In this document: positions 26,359 through 35,933 of the stretch, piece by piece | Layout: each line of letters begins with the position of its first letter | How positions within the stretch are numbered: the first letter of the stretch is position 1 | Assembly (NCBI GenBank): GCA_965227045.1 | Contig: OZ245718.1 | Location: 3,348,001 to 3,412,000 of the forward strand | DNA: 64,000 nt | Origin: UBA10649 sp965227045 | Lineage (GTDB): Bacteria > Actinomycetota > Actinomycetes > S36-B12 | Direction of reading: 5' to 3' | The notes under the pieces: generated by a model | What the model was told of the DNA's origin: nothing | The model's input: the letters and a program-made list of their open reading frames with translations, nothing else | Databases searched by the model: none | Made by a program: the position numbers and the translations under genes

Positions 26359-27776
26359 TCGACGAGCCCGCGCGCTTGATGATCGTTGGTTTACCGCGGC
26401 CGGAGTACGTCGCAGCTCCCGAAGCTCTTCTCGCCTCATTGGCCTGGGACGTCTACGACGTGGAAGGAATGGAGAGTCAGGGCAGCCGGCCGATCGCACT
26501 GGCATTTCGTACTGAGGTGCGAGAGTCCAAGACGCTTGTGTTTAAGGCGACTGAACCCTCGGACGCCGAGATGGAAAGTTGGACCGAGGCGTTGTTCGAT
26601 GCCGGACTGTATTCCGCGAATCGTGACGTAGTCGGGAGAGCTGTAGCGCTGTCCTTACGTGGGGTTCGCGCGAAGAACGCCAAGTCTCAGGCTGCGACTC
26701 CGCTCACTTACCGTTTGGCTCTCCTGCAAAATACTCGTGGTATGGCTGCGAAGCGACAGCCATGGGATATCGCACAGATGATCGAATCGATGTTTGCTAT
26801 CGGTTCCTCTGAGGGCGGCGTGAATGCCTCCGCTGCTGAGCTGTGGCTAGCCGCCGTGGACCGCCGGCTGAACGATGATCACATTCTGCGAGCTGTCGAC
26901 CGTGCTTCAGGTCATCTCCTCCCGGGACTTGTCGCGAAACGAGAGGTACCTCGCAGAAATCTCGTCGGAAGTTCACCTCCGGCCGCGTTCGCGGTGGGAA
27001 CTCCTTTTGCATGGTTCAACGAATCGTGGAGACGCCTGACAAGCGACGAATGGGTCGACGCATTGCCAGCGCGCGTTTGGGTCGACTGGGCCACCACTCT
27101 GCTGAGGACCGCGCTTGGCTTCGGGTACTTGTGGGAAGCGAAGTGGTACGAGCGATTGGGGCGAATGATCGCAAGTGACAGCGTGCCCCAGGACGTCACA
27201 TGGAGATCTCTGGTTGATGACGTAGGGGAGACTTTGCCGTGGGTAGCTCAGGCCGAGAGCATCTCGATTCGGGATATCGCGCCACTGCTTTCAGCCCGGG
27301 TCCGTCGAGGGGGAGCGATTCGGGAGTCGCTCGCAAGTTGGCTCGATGACCACCCGAAACATGCAAAGGGAGACATTCAGGAGTGCTTGAAGAAGATGAG
27401 TGCAGACGAGGACCTATGCGACTCGCTCGAGCGCGATCTTGCCCATCCCCCGCCTCGCAGCAACACATGGGAGGCAGTTCGGTACGCCCTCGCCACACGT
27501 TCCTCATCCGGGCCTTATGCGGATCACTACGGCCTTGTAAGAACTAGTGGTCGGTATGCGGTCGTAGCGCCTGGAACCGAATGGAGCGCGTTGATTGCGA
27601 GTCTCGCGGCCGGTCGCCCGAAGAGCCGAACCACCGTCGGAACTGTCTCTGAATCTCTCTTCCAACTTGGGCTTCGGCCCGATGTAGCGGAACTAGTTGG
27701 TTTGCTAGAGGTCTCAGGCCTCGCTCGCGGCAGTGCAGACGCCGATCAGGCCGTAGAGGTGCAGAGTGCCTTCTGA
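26355..27776 (+). CDS. Unrecognised protein, possible DptG-like subunit of the same system
   Basis: A 473-residue soluble protein that I do not recognise. It has no visible catalytic motif, signal peptide or membrane segment. Residues 1-100 look alpha/beta, the middle is rich in Trp and Arg (WFNESWRRLTSDEWVDALPARVWVDW), and the last 80 residues could form a winged helix. The start overlaps the ATPase stop (ATGA) and the end overlaps the next gene by 11 bases, so all three are surely co-translated. By position and size it corresponds to DptG between DptF and DptH. That correspondence is inference. Confidence 0.6.
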   Translation: MIDEPARLMIVGLPRPEYVAAPEALLASLAWDVYDVEGMESQGSRPIALAFRTEVRESKTLVFKATEPSDAEMESWTEALFDAGLYSANRDVVGRAVALSLRGVRAKNAKSQAATPLTYRLALLQNTRGMAAKRQPWDIAQMIESMFAIGSSEGGVNASAAELWLAAVDRRLNDDHILRAVDRASGHLLPGLVAKREVPRRNLVGSSPPAAFAVGTPFAWFNESWRRLTSDEWVDALPARVWVDWATTLLRTALGFGYLWEAKWYERLGRMIASDSVPQDVTWRSLVDDVGETLPWVAQAESISIRDIAPLLSARVRRGGAIRESLASWLDDHPKHAKGDIQECLKKMSADEDLCDSLERDLAHPPPRSNTWEAVRYALATRSSSGPYADHYGLVRTSGRYAVVAPGTEWSALIASLAAGRPKSRTTVGTVSESLFQLGLRPDVAELVGLLEVSGLARGSADADQAVEVQSAF

Positions 27777-30700
27777 AATGAGTTCGCTGGAGATTGAGAA
27801 CGGGCATCTACTTTCCGTGGCGATCGGTAGTTGCCTCGGAGAGCGAAAGAATCTCATGCGGGCGTACCTTCCAGTTGCTCGCGCCGAGGATGCAATCGCG
27901 TTAGTGCGCGCGGCAAACGATGCCAACGCATTGAGCAACGATTCTGGTTCGCTCTCGTTGAGCGCGAAACCAGAGGATTCAGCGCCGTTCGCGATTCTGG
28001 TATCTGAGACCGTCTTCGACAATGCGGAGGGCGTCACCCAGGTTGACGCAGGCATGGCTGCTAGCTACCGCGAAGGAGATCGCCTAGCGGTTTGTGTCGG
28101 ACGTGTACCAGATTTGGCCACGATCACCGGGACGTTCCAAGTCGTGATGGGCCCTTCGTGGCCGAAGGTGGAGTCCTCGTCGCTGATGCTTTCTGACGTC
28201 GCGCCCGTCGCGCTTTCGATCGCGATCGCTGCGTCGGGCCGACAGGCTCAACCGGGGGACTCACTTGATACTGGAGCAGCGCGCCTTCACCACATTCTTG
28301 TCGTCTTACGGGACGCCTACGAGCTACTTGGGGCGACGACCAAACCCTGGAATGCGCTTTGGTACGAGCACATCAATGCCGGGCTCTCCCTTCTTTCCGA
28401 TGCTGTCGCGCGTGCGGATGCAAGTGCCGATTTGGCAGAAGTGGTCGAGGATTCCCTCTACGCCGCGTTCTCGCTACCGTCCCCGCTGGCAGGCATGAAT
28501 CTCCCGACTGCAAGCCGACTCGTGAAGGCCCTGTCCGAACATTGGTTCGATGCTGACTCGATTGCGACGTCCGTCGCTCTTTTAGCTCGCAATCCTCACT
28601 GGTTGGGCACTCTCCACAATCCGAGCGAGCATGAACCTCACCCAATGGCGCGAATCGATTGGACTGGTTTCGGCCGGACACTAGCCGAGTCAGGGTGCAC
28701 TCTTGCAGCGTTCGGAACGCACGAGCTTACAGCCTCCGCGCGACTTGAGGCATTCTCGAAGTTGAGCGTTCCGGAGTTCCTCAACCCCGTTGCGGAGGGC
28801 CAGAACGAACCGATCGAGATTCTGGGTACAGGCGGGATCCCACTCGCGCGTGCGGAGATTGCGGGGCCTTTGGCAGTCCTGACCTGCGAAGGATTGAAGG
28901 ATGTCGGGGACACTAGAGCGCTGACTTCTGAGGTTGTCTCGGTTCGGATTCCCCTGGTAGGTATACCGTCGGCCAGCGACGTTGCTGGATCTCGAATGCA
29001 ACTCCTCGTCACTCCACGAGCGGCGTCCTTCGAGGGGTCCCTTGCGCTCGTTGACGGTGCGCTCTTCATGCAGGGTCGCTTTAATCACAAGGTCGGGAAT
29101 GTCGATTTCGAGTTCCGGCCAGTGAAATGTCACGTGTCGATTGATCTCGATGCCGCGGATCCGCTCGTCGGTGTCGTCCAGAGCGCTGCTACGGCGTCGT
29201 ACCTGCTCCTCCCTCCTAGCGGAGCGGCAGTCGTCCTTCTGACAAAGAAGAATGGTGCTCCGAGCGGAGCACCCGTTGTCCTCTCATGGGAGCGTTTCGA
29301 CTCGGGGGGCGTGGCGCTCGAGAGTAGCTCGATTGTTCACCGACTTCGGTCGGAAGATCCGCTACGAATAGTCACATGGACGTCCACCAGCACTCCTACC
29401 CTCGACGGTGCGCTCCTAGGGGAGTGGCCAGATCGGCCGTCGATCGCCTACGGGGATGCAAATGCAGCGTCCGAGCACGTGATCTCCGCTGGGCAGTACT
29501 CCGTGGAGCTACTGCCTGCCGAGGACAGCAATCGTCCGCTGTCGCCGCTCGTCGCGGCCAGTCTTGGAGTTCAGGCATCTGAAGACTACCTTCCAGAATC
29601 GCTCGTCAGTAGCCTGAGAGGCGAGCTTGAGGCGGAACTCGTGCGCCTGTTGATGGAAGGCACATGGACGGCATCTCTCGGGCATGTCTTCTTGCCGAGT
29701 GACGTCCGTGCTGGACTTGGCGGACTCGTATCGAGCGGGAACGGTGCGTTCGTCACAACACCCGAACTGCAGCAAGTGTGGGGCTCTCTAGGAGCTCTAG
29801 GGGTACCCACCCAGCTCACCGAGTCGGATGAGGTTGGAGAGTTCAGGGCAGCCTTTTCGGCGCTCGGTATCGAGGAATCACTTCGGCGCGGCGTTGGGGA
29901 AGGCGGCTCCTTAATGCTTTGGCCATCTCGGATTGCCTGGGGTCACCTTTGGGAAGACCGAATGCGGCTCGAGCGATACTTGACCGCTTACGCCAGAATG
30001 GTCACGAAGGCTCGTTCTATAGGCAATCCGGTTGGCGTTCTCTGGGCCGCGTATCCGTTCAGTTGCTCCGCATGGACGACGACGCAACTTCCGGCATCAT
30101 GCGACTCGGTCTATCTCAGTCCATTGCACCCAATAAGACTCGCATGGCTAGCTTCCGTGGAAAGCACCCTGCGAGCTGCCTCGGAGCCACTAGCCCTAGC
30201 GGGAGCGATCGAGGGATGGAACCTTCCGTTTCTCGGACCAAACGAGTCGAGCAACGGACGAATGCTCGCCATACCAACTGACAACGGCGAGGGAGAAATA
30301 TTCGCAGGATGGTCCGTCTTGATTCGGGCGTCAATCGAGAGTCCTAAAGTACCGAGCCCGCCGGAGTACGTCGGTGCTCGGCGTGCTCCGGGTTCGTCCG
30401 CAAGTGGTCTGAACGGTGGCGGCACCTTGGCGGCGATCCGGGATTACAGGCGCCTTCACCCGTTCGCTACCACCATCACCGTGGACCTCGCAGCAAGCTC
30501 GCCCAGCCCTCGGCTCGAGGAGATTGATCGCGCTGTACTTAGGGAAGTAGGAGATTGGTCAAAATCGGACGAGACGCTGATTGGCGGGGCCCGAATTCTC
30601 GACTCACTGAACCGGCTCGGAGAGGCACCCAGAGACGAACTGTCCGAGGCGACGACTCATGGGGGCGAGTCTCCACTCGTGTGGTCGCGTTACCGCCCGA

Positions 30701-33402
30701 AGCAAGGCGAACAGCCCGCGTCGAATATTCGCATCCTCCAGGATGCGGGCGTTGCGATGAAGGTAGTAGATGCGTCAGCGGGTGACTTCGGCCTAATCAG
30801 CGACACACCGCTCCGGAGATTCGAGGCGGTAAGCAATGAAGTAACTGAATCGGCTACCAGTTCGACAGATCCAGTGATCGCGGCGGAGCGGGGTTGGCAC
30901 CCGATGACTGCAGCGCTAAGGGCCCTCGAGGTTCCAGATGACAGGGCCAATGGTCCCGGCATCCTGACTCAGCTTGTCGGCGGAGTGCTAGCTTCGAACC
31001 GCGCTGAGTGGACCATCTCCGGCGACTCGATGGTGACTCCAGCGGCGTTGGCTCGCCAGATTCACGAGCACTCCAGTGATCAGGCGCTCTGGGAATGGAG
31101 GCCACCGTTTCTCGCCACAGGCTTCGGAAAGGCTGAGGCAGGATCGCTACTCCAGCGGAGGCCATTCCTCTCAGTGGTTAGAGTGCCCGAATCTCTCAAG
31201 ACACAGGTTCAGAAGAAGCTGTCAGCGTCGTGGGGAGTGCCTGCCACTGTTGATCAGGCGACGAACGTCCTTAGGAGTCTCGGCGCACGGGGTGTTGGGC
31301 TGTCCTCCTTGATCGCAATTGGTGGCGCCCACGCTACAGGGGCACTCGGCTTTTACACGACGCTTGAGCTCCTTGATCGCGCCGAGCCCGAAGACGCGCA
31401 CCAGTTTGTGCTCCCCATCGATGCATGTGACAAATTCTTGCTGGCTCTCGTCGGCCGAGATCCACGGTTAGTCGGGCGACGTCGTGCAGACCTACTGGTT
31501 ATCCGACTTGACGACCGACGCTTGACACTCGTCGCGGTCGAAGTGAAGTACTACGGTCTTGACACGCCCAAATCGGCGTTTCCAGGGTTGGGGACTACGT
31601 CTTACGACGAGCCAATTGAACAACTGAGCAACACTCAGAGCCTCCTCGCAGGCCTGGCTGAAAGATGGGATACGCGCGAGCTGACTTCCCATGCAAACAA
31701 CGTGCTATGGCTGAATGGCCTTACTGCATTGATCGAGGCGGGCGCGCGCCTAACGCCTGCTCGTGACCGAGTTCGGTCTGATCTAGCGCGCCGCTTGCAA
31801 AGGCTGATGGATGGAGAAATGCAGGTGATTTGCGGCTCTCCACTGCTTGCGTATTTCCAGCACGGTCCCGCGGAAGGTGGGCACATTGGGCATGAAGCCC
31901 ATTTCGCCGCACCCTCCGGTTCTTCGTCGGGAGTCTCGCACTCGACCTTTCTGGCTGATCCCGCTGCCGTAGCCGCCGGCCTGACTGGCTCGAATCCGGA
32001 GCTCTTGAATGCCTGGGCATCAGTTCTGGATGCGTCGTTCTCAAATCCGATTCCGTCGTCCATAACGCTTGTCAACGGACATGTCGTCAGTTCTGCCTCG
32101 CGGTCGGGAGGAGAAATGGGCGACAGCACGGACGATCCTGGCAACGAGCCGCCAAACGACCATAAGCTAGACGTAGTCGAAAACTTCGTTCATATGCAGG
32201 GCAGCGTGCAGGCTCAAGCGAACGAAGCAGAGTCTTCAGTTGAGGACGATTCAGCAGCCGACGAACAGCCGGAGGCCCTGGGCGATGGGGTCAAGTTCTC
32301 GGTTGGGCGTCTTCTGAACGCTGTTGGGCCGGCAGAGGCATACTTCTGGCCCGGAAACACGGCGCTAACACAGTTGAACATAGGGATCGCTGGCGATCTT
32401 GGGACTGGCAAGACTCAGCTCATCAAGGCCCTGCTCGCAAACCTTCGTCACACGACGAGGACGGCACAGGACAACCCTTTATCGGTTCTTGTCCTTGACT
32501 ACAAGGGTGACTATGAAGATGCCGCGTTCCTGAGCGCGACGGGTGGCAGAGTCTTGCGCCCGCATAAGATTCCTTTCAACTTCTTCGAGATGGCTCCCGG
32601 CTACACGTCCCTCGCGGCCGTTAGACGCGCCGGAAGTTTCATAGATGTGCTTACCCAGATCTATTCAGGGATCGGACCAGTTCAACAGAACCTGCTTCGA
32701 AACGTAATCGTTTCTGCGTATGCAACTGGCGTTCCGCCTACTGTGGACGAGGTGCTCGTCGCGTATCGCGCAAATGGGGGAGCCCCCGACTCCGTTGTGG
32801 GTGTGCTGGAGACCTTCGTTCTGAGCGAAATCTTCGCGACCCGAGGCGATCGTCTGGAGACGTTCGATGAGCTGATGAGAGACTCGGTCGTTGTCGTTAA
32901 CCTTCTGGATCTCGGTTCCGACCAGAAGGCTAAGAATGCGATCGTCGCGCTTTTCCTCAATCAGTACTACGAGTTCATGAGTCGGCAGACCAAGTGGCCG
33001 TATGTGGGTGAGGATCCTCAGGTCCGGAGGCTGAATTCATTTCTTCTCGTCGACGAGGCGACGAACATCATGCAGTATAAATTCGATGCGCTAGAGCAGC
33101 TCTTGCTGCAGGGGCGAGAGTTTGGGGTTGGCGTCATCTTGTCTTCCCAGTACTTGAGTCATTTCAAGGACGGCGGAGTTGACTACGCGCAGGCCCTGCG
33201 AACCTGGTTCATTCACAAGGTGCCAAACGTATCGGTGCAGCAGCTGCAGAGGCTTGGCCTTCCGCATGCGGGGCAGAACGAAGTCGCGCGCATCACCGGC
33301 CTCGCCACGCATGAGGCCTACTACTCATCGCAGGACTTCCCGGGCAGATTCATTTCGGGTACCCCGTTCTATCGGCTGGAAGGCGCTGAACTCCGAAAAT
33401 AG
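27766..33402 (+). CDS. Giant DptH-like protein: PD-(D/E)XK nuclease motif plus HerA/FtsK-like ATPase
   Basis: An 1878-residue protein. The first 1200 residues are unrecognised. A PD-(D/E)XK nuclease core is visible as RRADLLVIRL (D1242) and VAVEVKYY (E1259, K1261). An acidic, low-complexity linker runs from about 1446 to 1509. The C-terminal 350 residues are a HerA/FtsK-type motor: Walker A GDLGTGKT (1543-1550), VLVLDYKGDYED, Walker B FLLVDEATN (D1763, E1764) and VILSSQYLSHF. The predicted job is ATP-driven movement along DNA coupled to cutting. I chose the GTG at 27766 because TAGAGG precedes it at six bases; an ATG at 27778 is possible. Size, order and motor domain match DptH; I do not recall a nuclease motif in DptH and cannot check. 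Confidence 0.75.
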   Translation: MPSEMSSLEIENGHLLSVAIGSCLGERKNLMRAYLPVARAEDAIALVRAANDANALSNDSGSLSLSAKPEDSAPFAILVSETVFDNAEGVTQVDAGMAASYREGDRLAVCVGRVPDLATITGTFQVVMGPSWPKVESSSLMLSDVAPVALSIAIAASGRQAQPGDSLDTGAARLHHILVVLRDAYELLGATTKPWNALWYEHINAGLSLLSDAVARADASADLAEVVEDSLYAAFSLPSPLAGMNLPTASRLVKALSEHWFDADSIATSVALLARNPHWLGTLHNPSEHEPHPMARIDWTGFGRTLAESGCTLAAFGTHELTASARLEAFSKLSVPEFLNPVAEGQNEPIEILGTGGIPLARAEIAGPLAVLTCEGLKDVGDTRALTSEVVSVRIPLVGIPSASDVAGSRMQLLVTPRAASFEGSLALVDGALFMQGRFNHKVGNVDFEFRPVKCHVSIDLDAADPLVGVVQSAATASYLLLPPSGAAVVLLTKKNGAPSGAPVVLSWERFDSGGVALESSSIVHRLRSEDPLRIVTWTSTSTPTLDGALLGEWPDRPSIAYGDANAASEHVISAGQYSVELLPAEDSNRPLSPLVAASLGVQASEDYLPESLVSSLRGELEAELVRLLMEGTWTASLGHVFLPSDVRAGLGGLVSSGNGAFVTTPELQQVWGSLGALGVPTQLTESDEVGEFRAAFSALGIEESLRRGVGEGGSLMLWPSRIAWGHLWEDRMRLERYLTAYARMVTKARSIGNPVGVLWAAYPFSCSAWTTTQLPASCDSVYLSPLHPIRLAWLASVESTLRAASEPLALAGAIEGWNLPFLGPNESSNGRMLAIPTDNGEGEIFAGWSVLIRASIESPKVPSPPEYVGARRAPGSSASGLNGGGTLAAIRDYRRLHPFATTITVDLAASSPSPRLEEIDRAVLREVGDWSKSDETLIGGARILDSLNRLGEAPRDELSEATTHGGESPLVWSRYRPKQGEQPASNIRILQDAGVAMKVVDASAGDFGLISDTPLRRFEAVSNEVTESATSSTDPVIAAERGWHPMTAALRALEVPDDRANGPGILTQLVGGVLASNRAEWTISGDSMVTPAALARQIHEHSSDQALWEWRPPFLATGFGKAEAGSLLQRRPFLSVVRVPESLKTQVQKKLSASWGVPATVDQATNVLRSLGARGVGLSSLIAIGGAHATGALGFYTTLELLDRAEPEDAHQFVLPIDACDKFLLALVGRDPRLVGRRRADLLVIRLDDRRLTLVAVEVKYYGLDTPKSAFPGLGTTSYDEPIEQLSNTQSLLAGLAERWDTRELTSHANNVLWLNGLTALIEAGARLTPARDRVRSDLARRLQRLMDGEMQVICGSPLLAYFQHGPAEGGHIGHEAHFAAPSGSSSGVSHSTFLADPAAVAAGLTGSNPELLNAWASVLDASFSNPIPSSITLVNGHVVSSASRSGGEMGDSTDDPGNEPPNDHKLDVVENFVHMQGSVQAQANEAESSVEDDSAADEQPEALGDGVKFSVGRLLNAVGPAEAYFWPGNTALTQLNIGIAGDLGTGKTQLIKALLANLRHTTRTAQDNPLSVLVLDYKGDYEDAAFLSATGGRVLRPHKIPFNFFEMAPGYTSLAAVRRAGSFIDVLTQIYSGIGPVQQNLLRNVIVSAYATGVPPTVDEVLVAYRANGGAPDSVVGVLETFVLSEIFATRGDRLETFDELMRDSVVVVNLLDLGSDQKAKNAIVALFLNQYYEFMSRQTKWPYVGEDPQVRRLNSFLLVDEATNIMQYKFDALEQLLLQGREFGVGVILSSQYLSHFKDGGVDYAQALRTWFIHKVPNVSVQQLQRLGLPHAGQNEVARITGLATHEAYYSSQDFPGRFISGTPFYRLEGAELRK

Positions 33403-33419
33403 CCGGCCGCAGCCGTACT

Positions 33420-34712
33420 GTGATCTTCCGTTGTGCTTTGGTAGTTGAAGAAGGGGTGAGCGTCATCGGCACCGTCGTTGACCTATTTGCGGGCTGCGGC
33501 GGTATGAGCCTCGGTTTGGAACACGCGGGTTTCGAGCCTGTGTTCGTGAGCGAGTTGCATGATGACGCATTAGCGAGCTACCTGATCAATCGTCCAGGCG
33601 CGCTAGTCAATGAGGAGCCAAATCACGTCAACGACATCACAGAAGTCACTCGGTCCAGCCGTCGCCTTCGCGATCTATGCGCACGGCTGAATGAGCAGCA
33701 CGACGGCGTGGATCTGCTAGTCGGCGGCCCGCCTTGTCAGGGTTACAGCGGAATCGGCCATCGTCGTTCGTTCGTAGTCTCGAAAGAGCAGATCCCTTCC
33801 AATCATCTGTACAGGGATATGGCGGCCTTCATTTCTGAGCTCGGGCCAAAGGCCTTCGTTTTCGAGAATGTGAAGGGTCTTAAGTCAGCAAGGTGGACAC
33901 CAGGCGGTTCACCCGGAGAGATCTGGCGAGACGTTGAGTCCGCATTCGCGGAGATTCGCCTCTCGGGATCAGGCGATGGAGCTGACTACTTCATCAGGGC
34001 CGAGGTGGTCAGGGCGAGCGACTACGGAGTGCCGCAGAACCGCCCTCGAGTCCTTATGGTCGGAATTCGTCGGGACTGTTTGCCCGATCTGGATGAGTCA
34101 CTTCCCGCTGGTGGTCTCCTACCCGAGAAGTCATTGCAAGCGCCTAGCATCGTTGAAGTTCTCTCCGACCTAGACGATCCGGAATGGATGTCTGAATGGG
34201 TGACCAGGACGTATCCACTCAAAGCGGGAAGCGATTTCCAAAGGCGCATGCGTCGAGATCCGGAGACCAATCTCGTTCGAGGAAGGGGTGCGCCCGTGTC
34301 TGAGCAGGTGTACTCGCATCATCGTGCGGAGATCGTTGAGAAGTTCGACCACATGATCCGGTTTCACGAGATTCCCGTCCATCAACGAACGAAGAAGTTC
34401 GCGCAGAGGGTCTTGCCGCGGGAGTGGGGACCCAAAGGACCACTCATTACTGTGGCTTCCATTCCCGACGATTACGTCCACTACAACACTCCTCGAGTGC
34501 TCTCGGTGCGAGAATGGGCACGACTGCAGACCTTCCCAGATTGGTATCAATTCGTCGGTGCGAGAACAACTGGGGGACGTCGACGTGCTGGCGACCCGTC
34601 TGTCGGTGACTGGGCCCGCGACGTGCCGAAGTACACCCAGATCGGCAATGCGGTCCCGCCGGATCTAGCCCGCAGCGTTGGGATTCACCTACGGCATTTG
34701 CTGGGACTGTAG
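33420..34712 (+). CDS. C5-cytosine DNA methyltransferase (Dcm family)
   Basis: About 430 residues with all the main C5-methyltransferase motifs in order: VDLFAGCGGMSLG (SAM binding), GGPPCQGYSG with catalytic C106, FVFENVKGL, YGVPQNRPRVLMVG and the C-terminal QIGNAVPPDLARSVG. The target-recognition region lies between about residues 240 and 390. It would methylate cytosine C5 at an unknown site. It starts 17 bases after the giant gene; the real start may be the GTG at 33456, as the first 12 codons are not family-like. It may supply the self-mark for the upstream genes, or a mark linked to the HNH and Vsr genes next to it. Confidence 0.92.
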   Translation: MIFRCALVVEEGVSVIGTVVDLFAGCGGMSLGLEHAGFEPVFVSELHDDALASYLINRPGALVNEEPNHVNDITEVTRSSRRLRDLCARLNEQHDGVDLLVGGPPCQGYSGIGHRRSFVVSKEQIPSNHLYRDMAAFISELGPKAFVFENVKGLKSARWTPGGSPGEIWRDVESAFAEIRLSGSGDGADYFIRAEVVRASDYGVPQNRPRVLMVGIRRDCLPDLDESLPAGGLLPEKSLQAPSIVEVLSDLDDPEWMSEWVTRTYPLKAGSDFQRRMRRDPETNLVRGRGAPVSEQVYSHHRAEIVEKFDHMIRFHEIPVHQRTKKFAQRVLPREWGPKGPLITVASIPDDYVHYNTPRVLSVREWARLQTFPDWYQFVGARTTGGRRRAGDPSVGDWARDVPKYTQIGNAVPPDLARSVGIHLRHLLGL

Positions 34713-34793
34713 GCCTGGTCTGGCCAACGAGTTTGGTGGCGCAGGGGGAACTTTCGCGTTCACCGGCGGAACGGAGGTCGTAAGCTCGCTTTC

Positions 34794-35702
34794 GTGGAGT
34801 TCCTTATTCTCGAGTCTCGAGAAGGAAGCGGATACGAGGACTCCGCGACTTCTTATGAGTTTCCTAAACGGTATCTTTCTCAGTTCGAACGAGCGTCTGA
34901 AGATGGCCAAGTTGCGCTCATCTACGAACCAAAGCGACAAGGCGGCCGTCAGGGATTCGTCGCATGGGCCATCGTGTCGGGCAAGCCGCGACCTGTTGGT
35001 CCTGGGATGTTTGCAGTCGACTTTTCGGGAGGCTGGATGTCCTTCGATCGCGTGGTTCCCTTCTCGAGCGGAGGCGTTCCAGCGGAGGATCGCCTACGAA
35101 GCCTCGAGCCACGTCAGTACGGCGCGTCTCTGCAAGGCAAGGCAGTTCGGCGATTGCCCGCGGCGAACGCGGTGGACATATTGTCGCGGGGAATGGAGCC
35201 CGTTACGAACGACTTGTTTTGGCATGATGGTCTGGTCGGTTCCGCACCGAGTCTTGAAGATCGGCAGAGAAGTTTCGTGTCAAGGCTGGAGCGCGACGCA
35301 AGATTTCGTGACGGTGTGCTTGACACGTTTGATTTCAGCTGTTGCATCACAGGCCTGTCCGCTGGTCGAGTGCCCGCTTCACGGCTGGGAGGGCTGATCG
35401 AAGCCGCCCACATAAGGCCGGTCGCAGCGGGCGGACCGGACCTCACTCTTAATGGCATTGCGCTTAGCCCAACGGTTCATCGATTGTTTGACGCCGGTCT
35501 CTTTACGCTGCGTACCAACGGTGACGGCTTCGAAGTTCAGACATCCCCCCTCCTCCGTCCTGAGATGACACACGGGACTCGCGGAACTGTTCTGCGAATC
35601 GAAGACAAGCTCCCGATACGTTTGCCGCGCATGGCTCAGGACCGGCCGTCCCGGGAGTTTGTTGAGTACCACCGCAGCAAGGTCTTTAGAGCCTCAGCTT
35701 GA
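34794..35702 (+). CDS. HNH endonuclease with N-terminal PUA/EVE-like domain
   Basis: A 302-residue nuclease. Residues 1-100 (YEDSATSYEFPKRYL, VALIYEPKR, GFVAWA) look like the PUA-superfamily EVE/SRA-like modified-base reader found in front of HNH domains in modification-dependent endonucleases. Residues 180-240 are an HNH_2-type nuclease: CCITG, LIEAAHIRPVAAGG with H206, then LNGIALSPTVHRLFDAGLF with H229. The GTG start at 34794 has a GGAGGT at 15 bases, which is rather far. It is next to a C5 methyltransferase, so either it is the cognate restriction enzyme or its reader avoids the methyltransferase's own mark. The reader assignment is by resemblance. Confidence 0.78.
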   Translation: MEFLILESREGSGYEDSATSYEFPKRYLSQFERASEDGQVALIYEPKRQGGRQGFVAWAIVSGKPRPVGPGMFAVDFSGGWMSFDRVVPFSSGGVPAEDRLRSLEPRQYGASLQGKAVRRLPAANAVDILSRGMEPVTNDLFWHDGLVGSAPSLEDRQRSFVSRLERDARFRDGVLDTFDFSCCITGLSAGRVPASRLGGLIEAAHIRPVAAGGPDLTLNGIALSPTVHRLFDAGLFTLRTNGDGFEVQTSPLLRPEMTHGTRGTVLRIEDKLPIRLPRMAQDRPSREFVEYHRSKVFRASA

Positions 35703-35933
35703 TCCAATGCGAGCCCTGTGCCTGCTTATTGGAATACTCGAGGTATCCGCGGCCGCGTTGCGTGCCGGTTTCGACACTTACCGATGTGGCCACGTGAGCC
35801 CGGCGCCGGCGACGACGAAGTCGGCCTCGATGTCAGACGTGCTTTCAGGATCTCCATTGTCGGTAACTAGAAACAGACTAGGGAAACCACTGAGCAGAGT
35901 TCTAATGGTAATCCGGGCAGTTGGATGGACTGA

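Noticed and set aside
24331..35702. BREX, DISARM or Druantia as the identity of the island
   Set aside because: I find no PglZ/BrxL or adenine methylase (BREX), no SNF2-type DrmA or DUF1998 DrmB (DISARM), and no DUF1998 helicase in the giant protein (Druantia). The HerA-type motor and the ATPase motifs fit DptFGH better.
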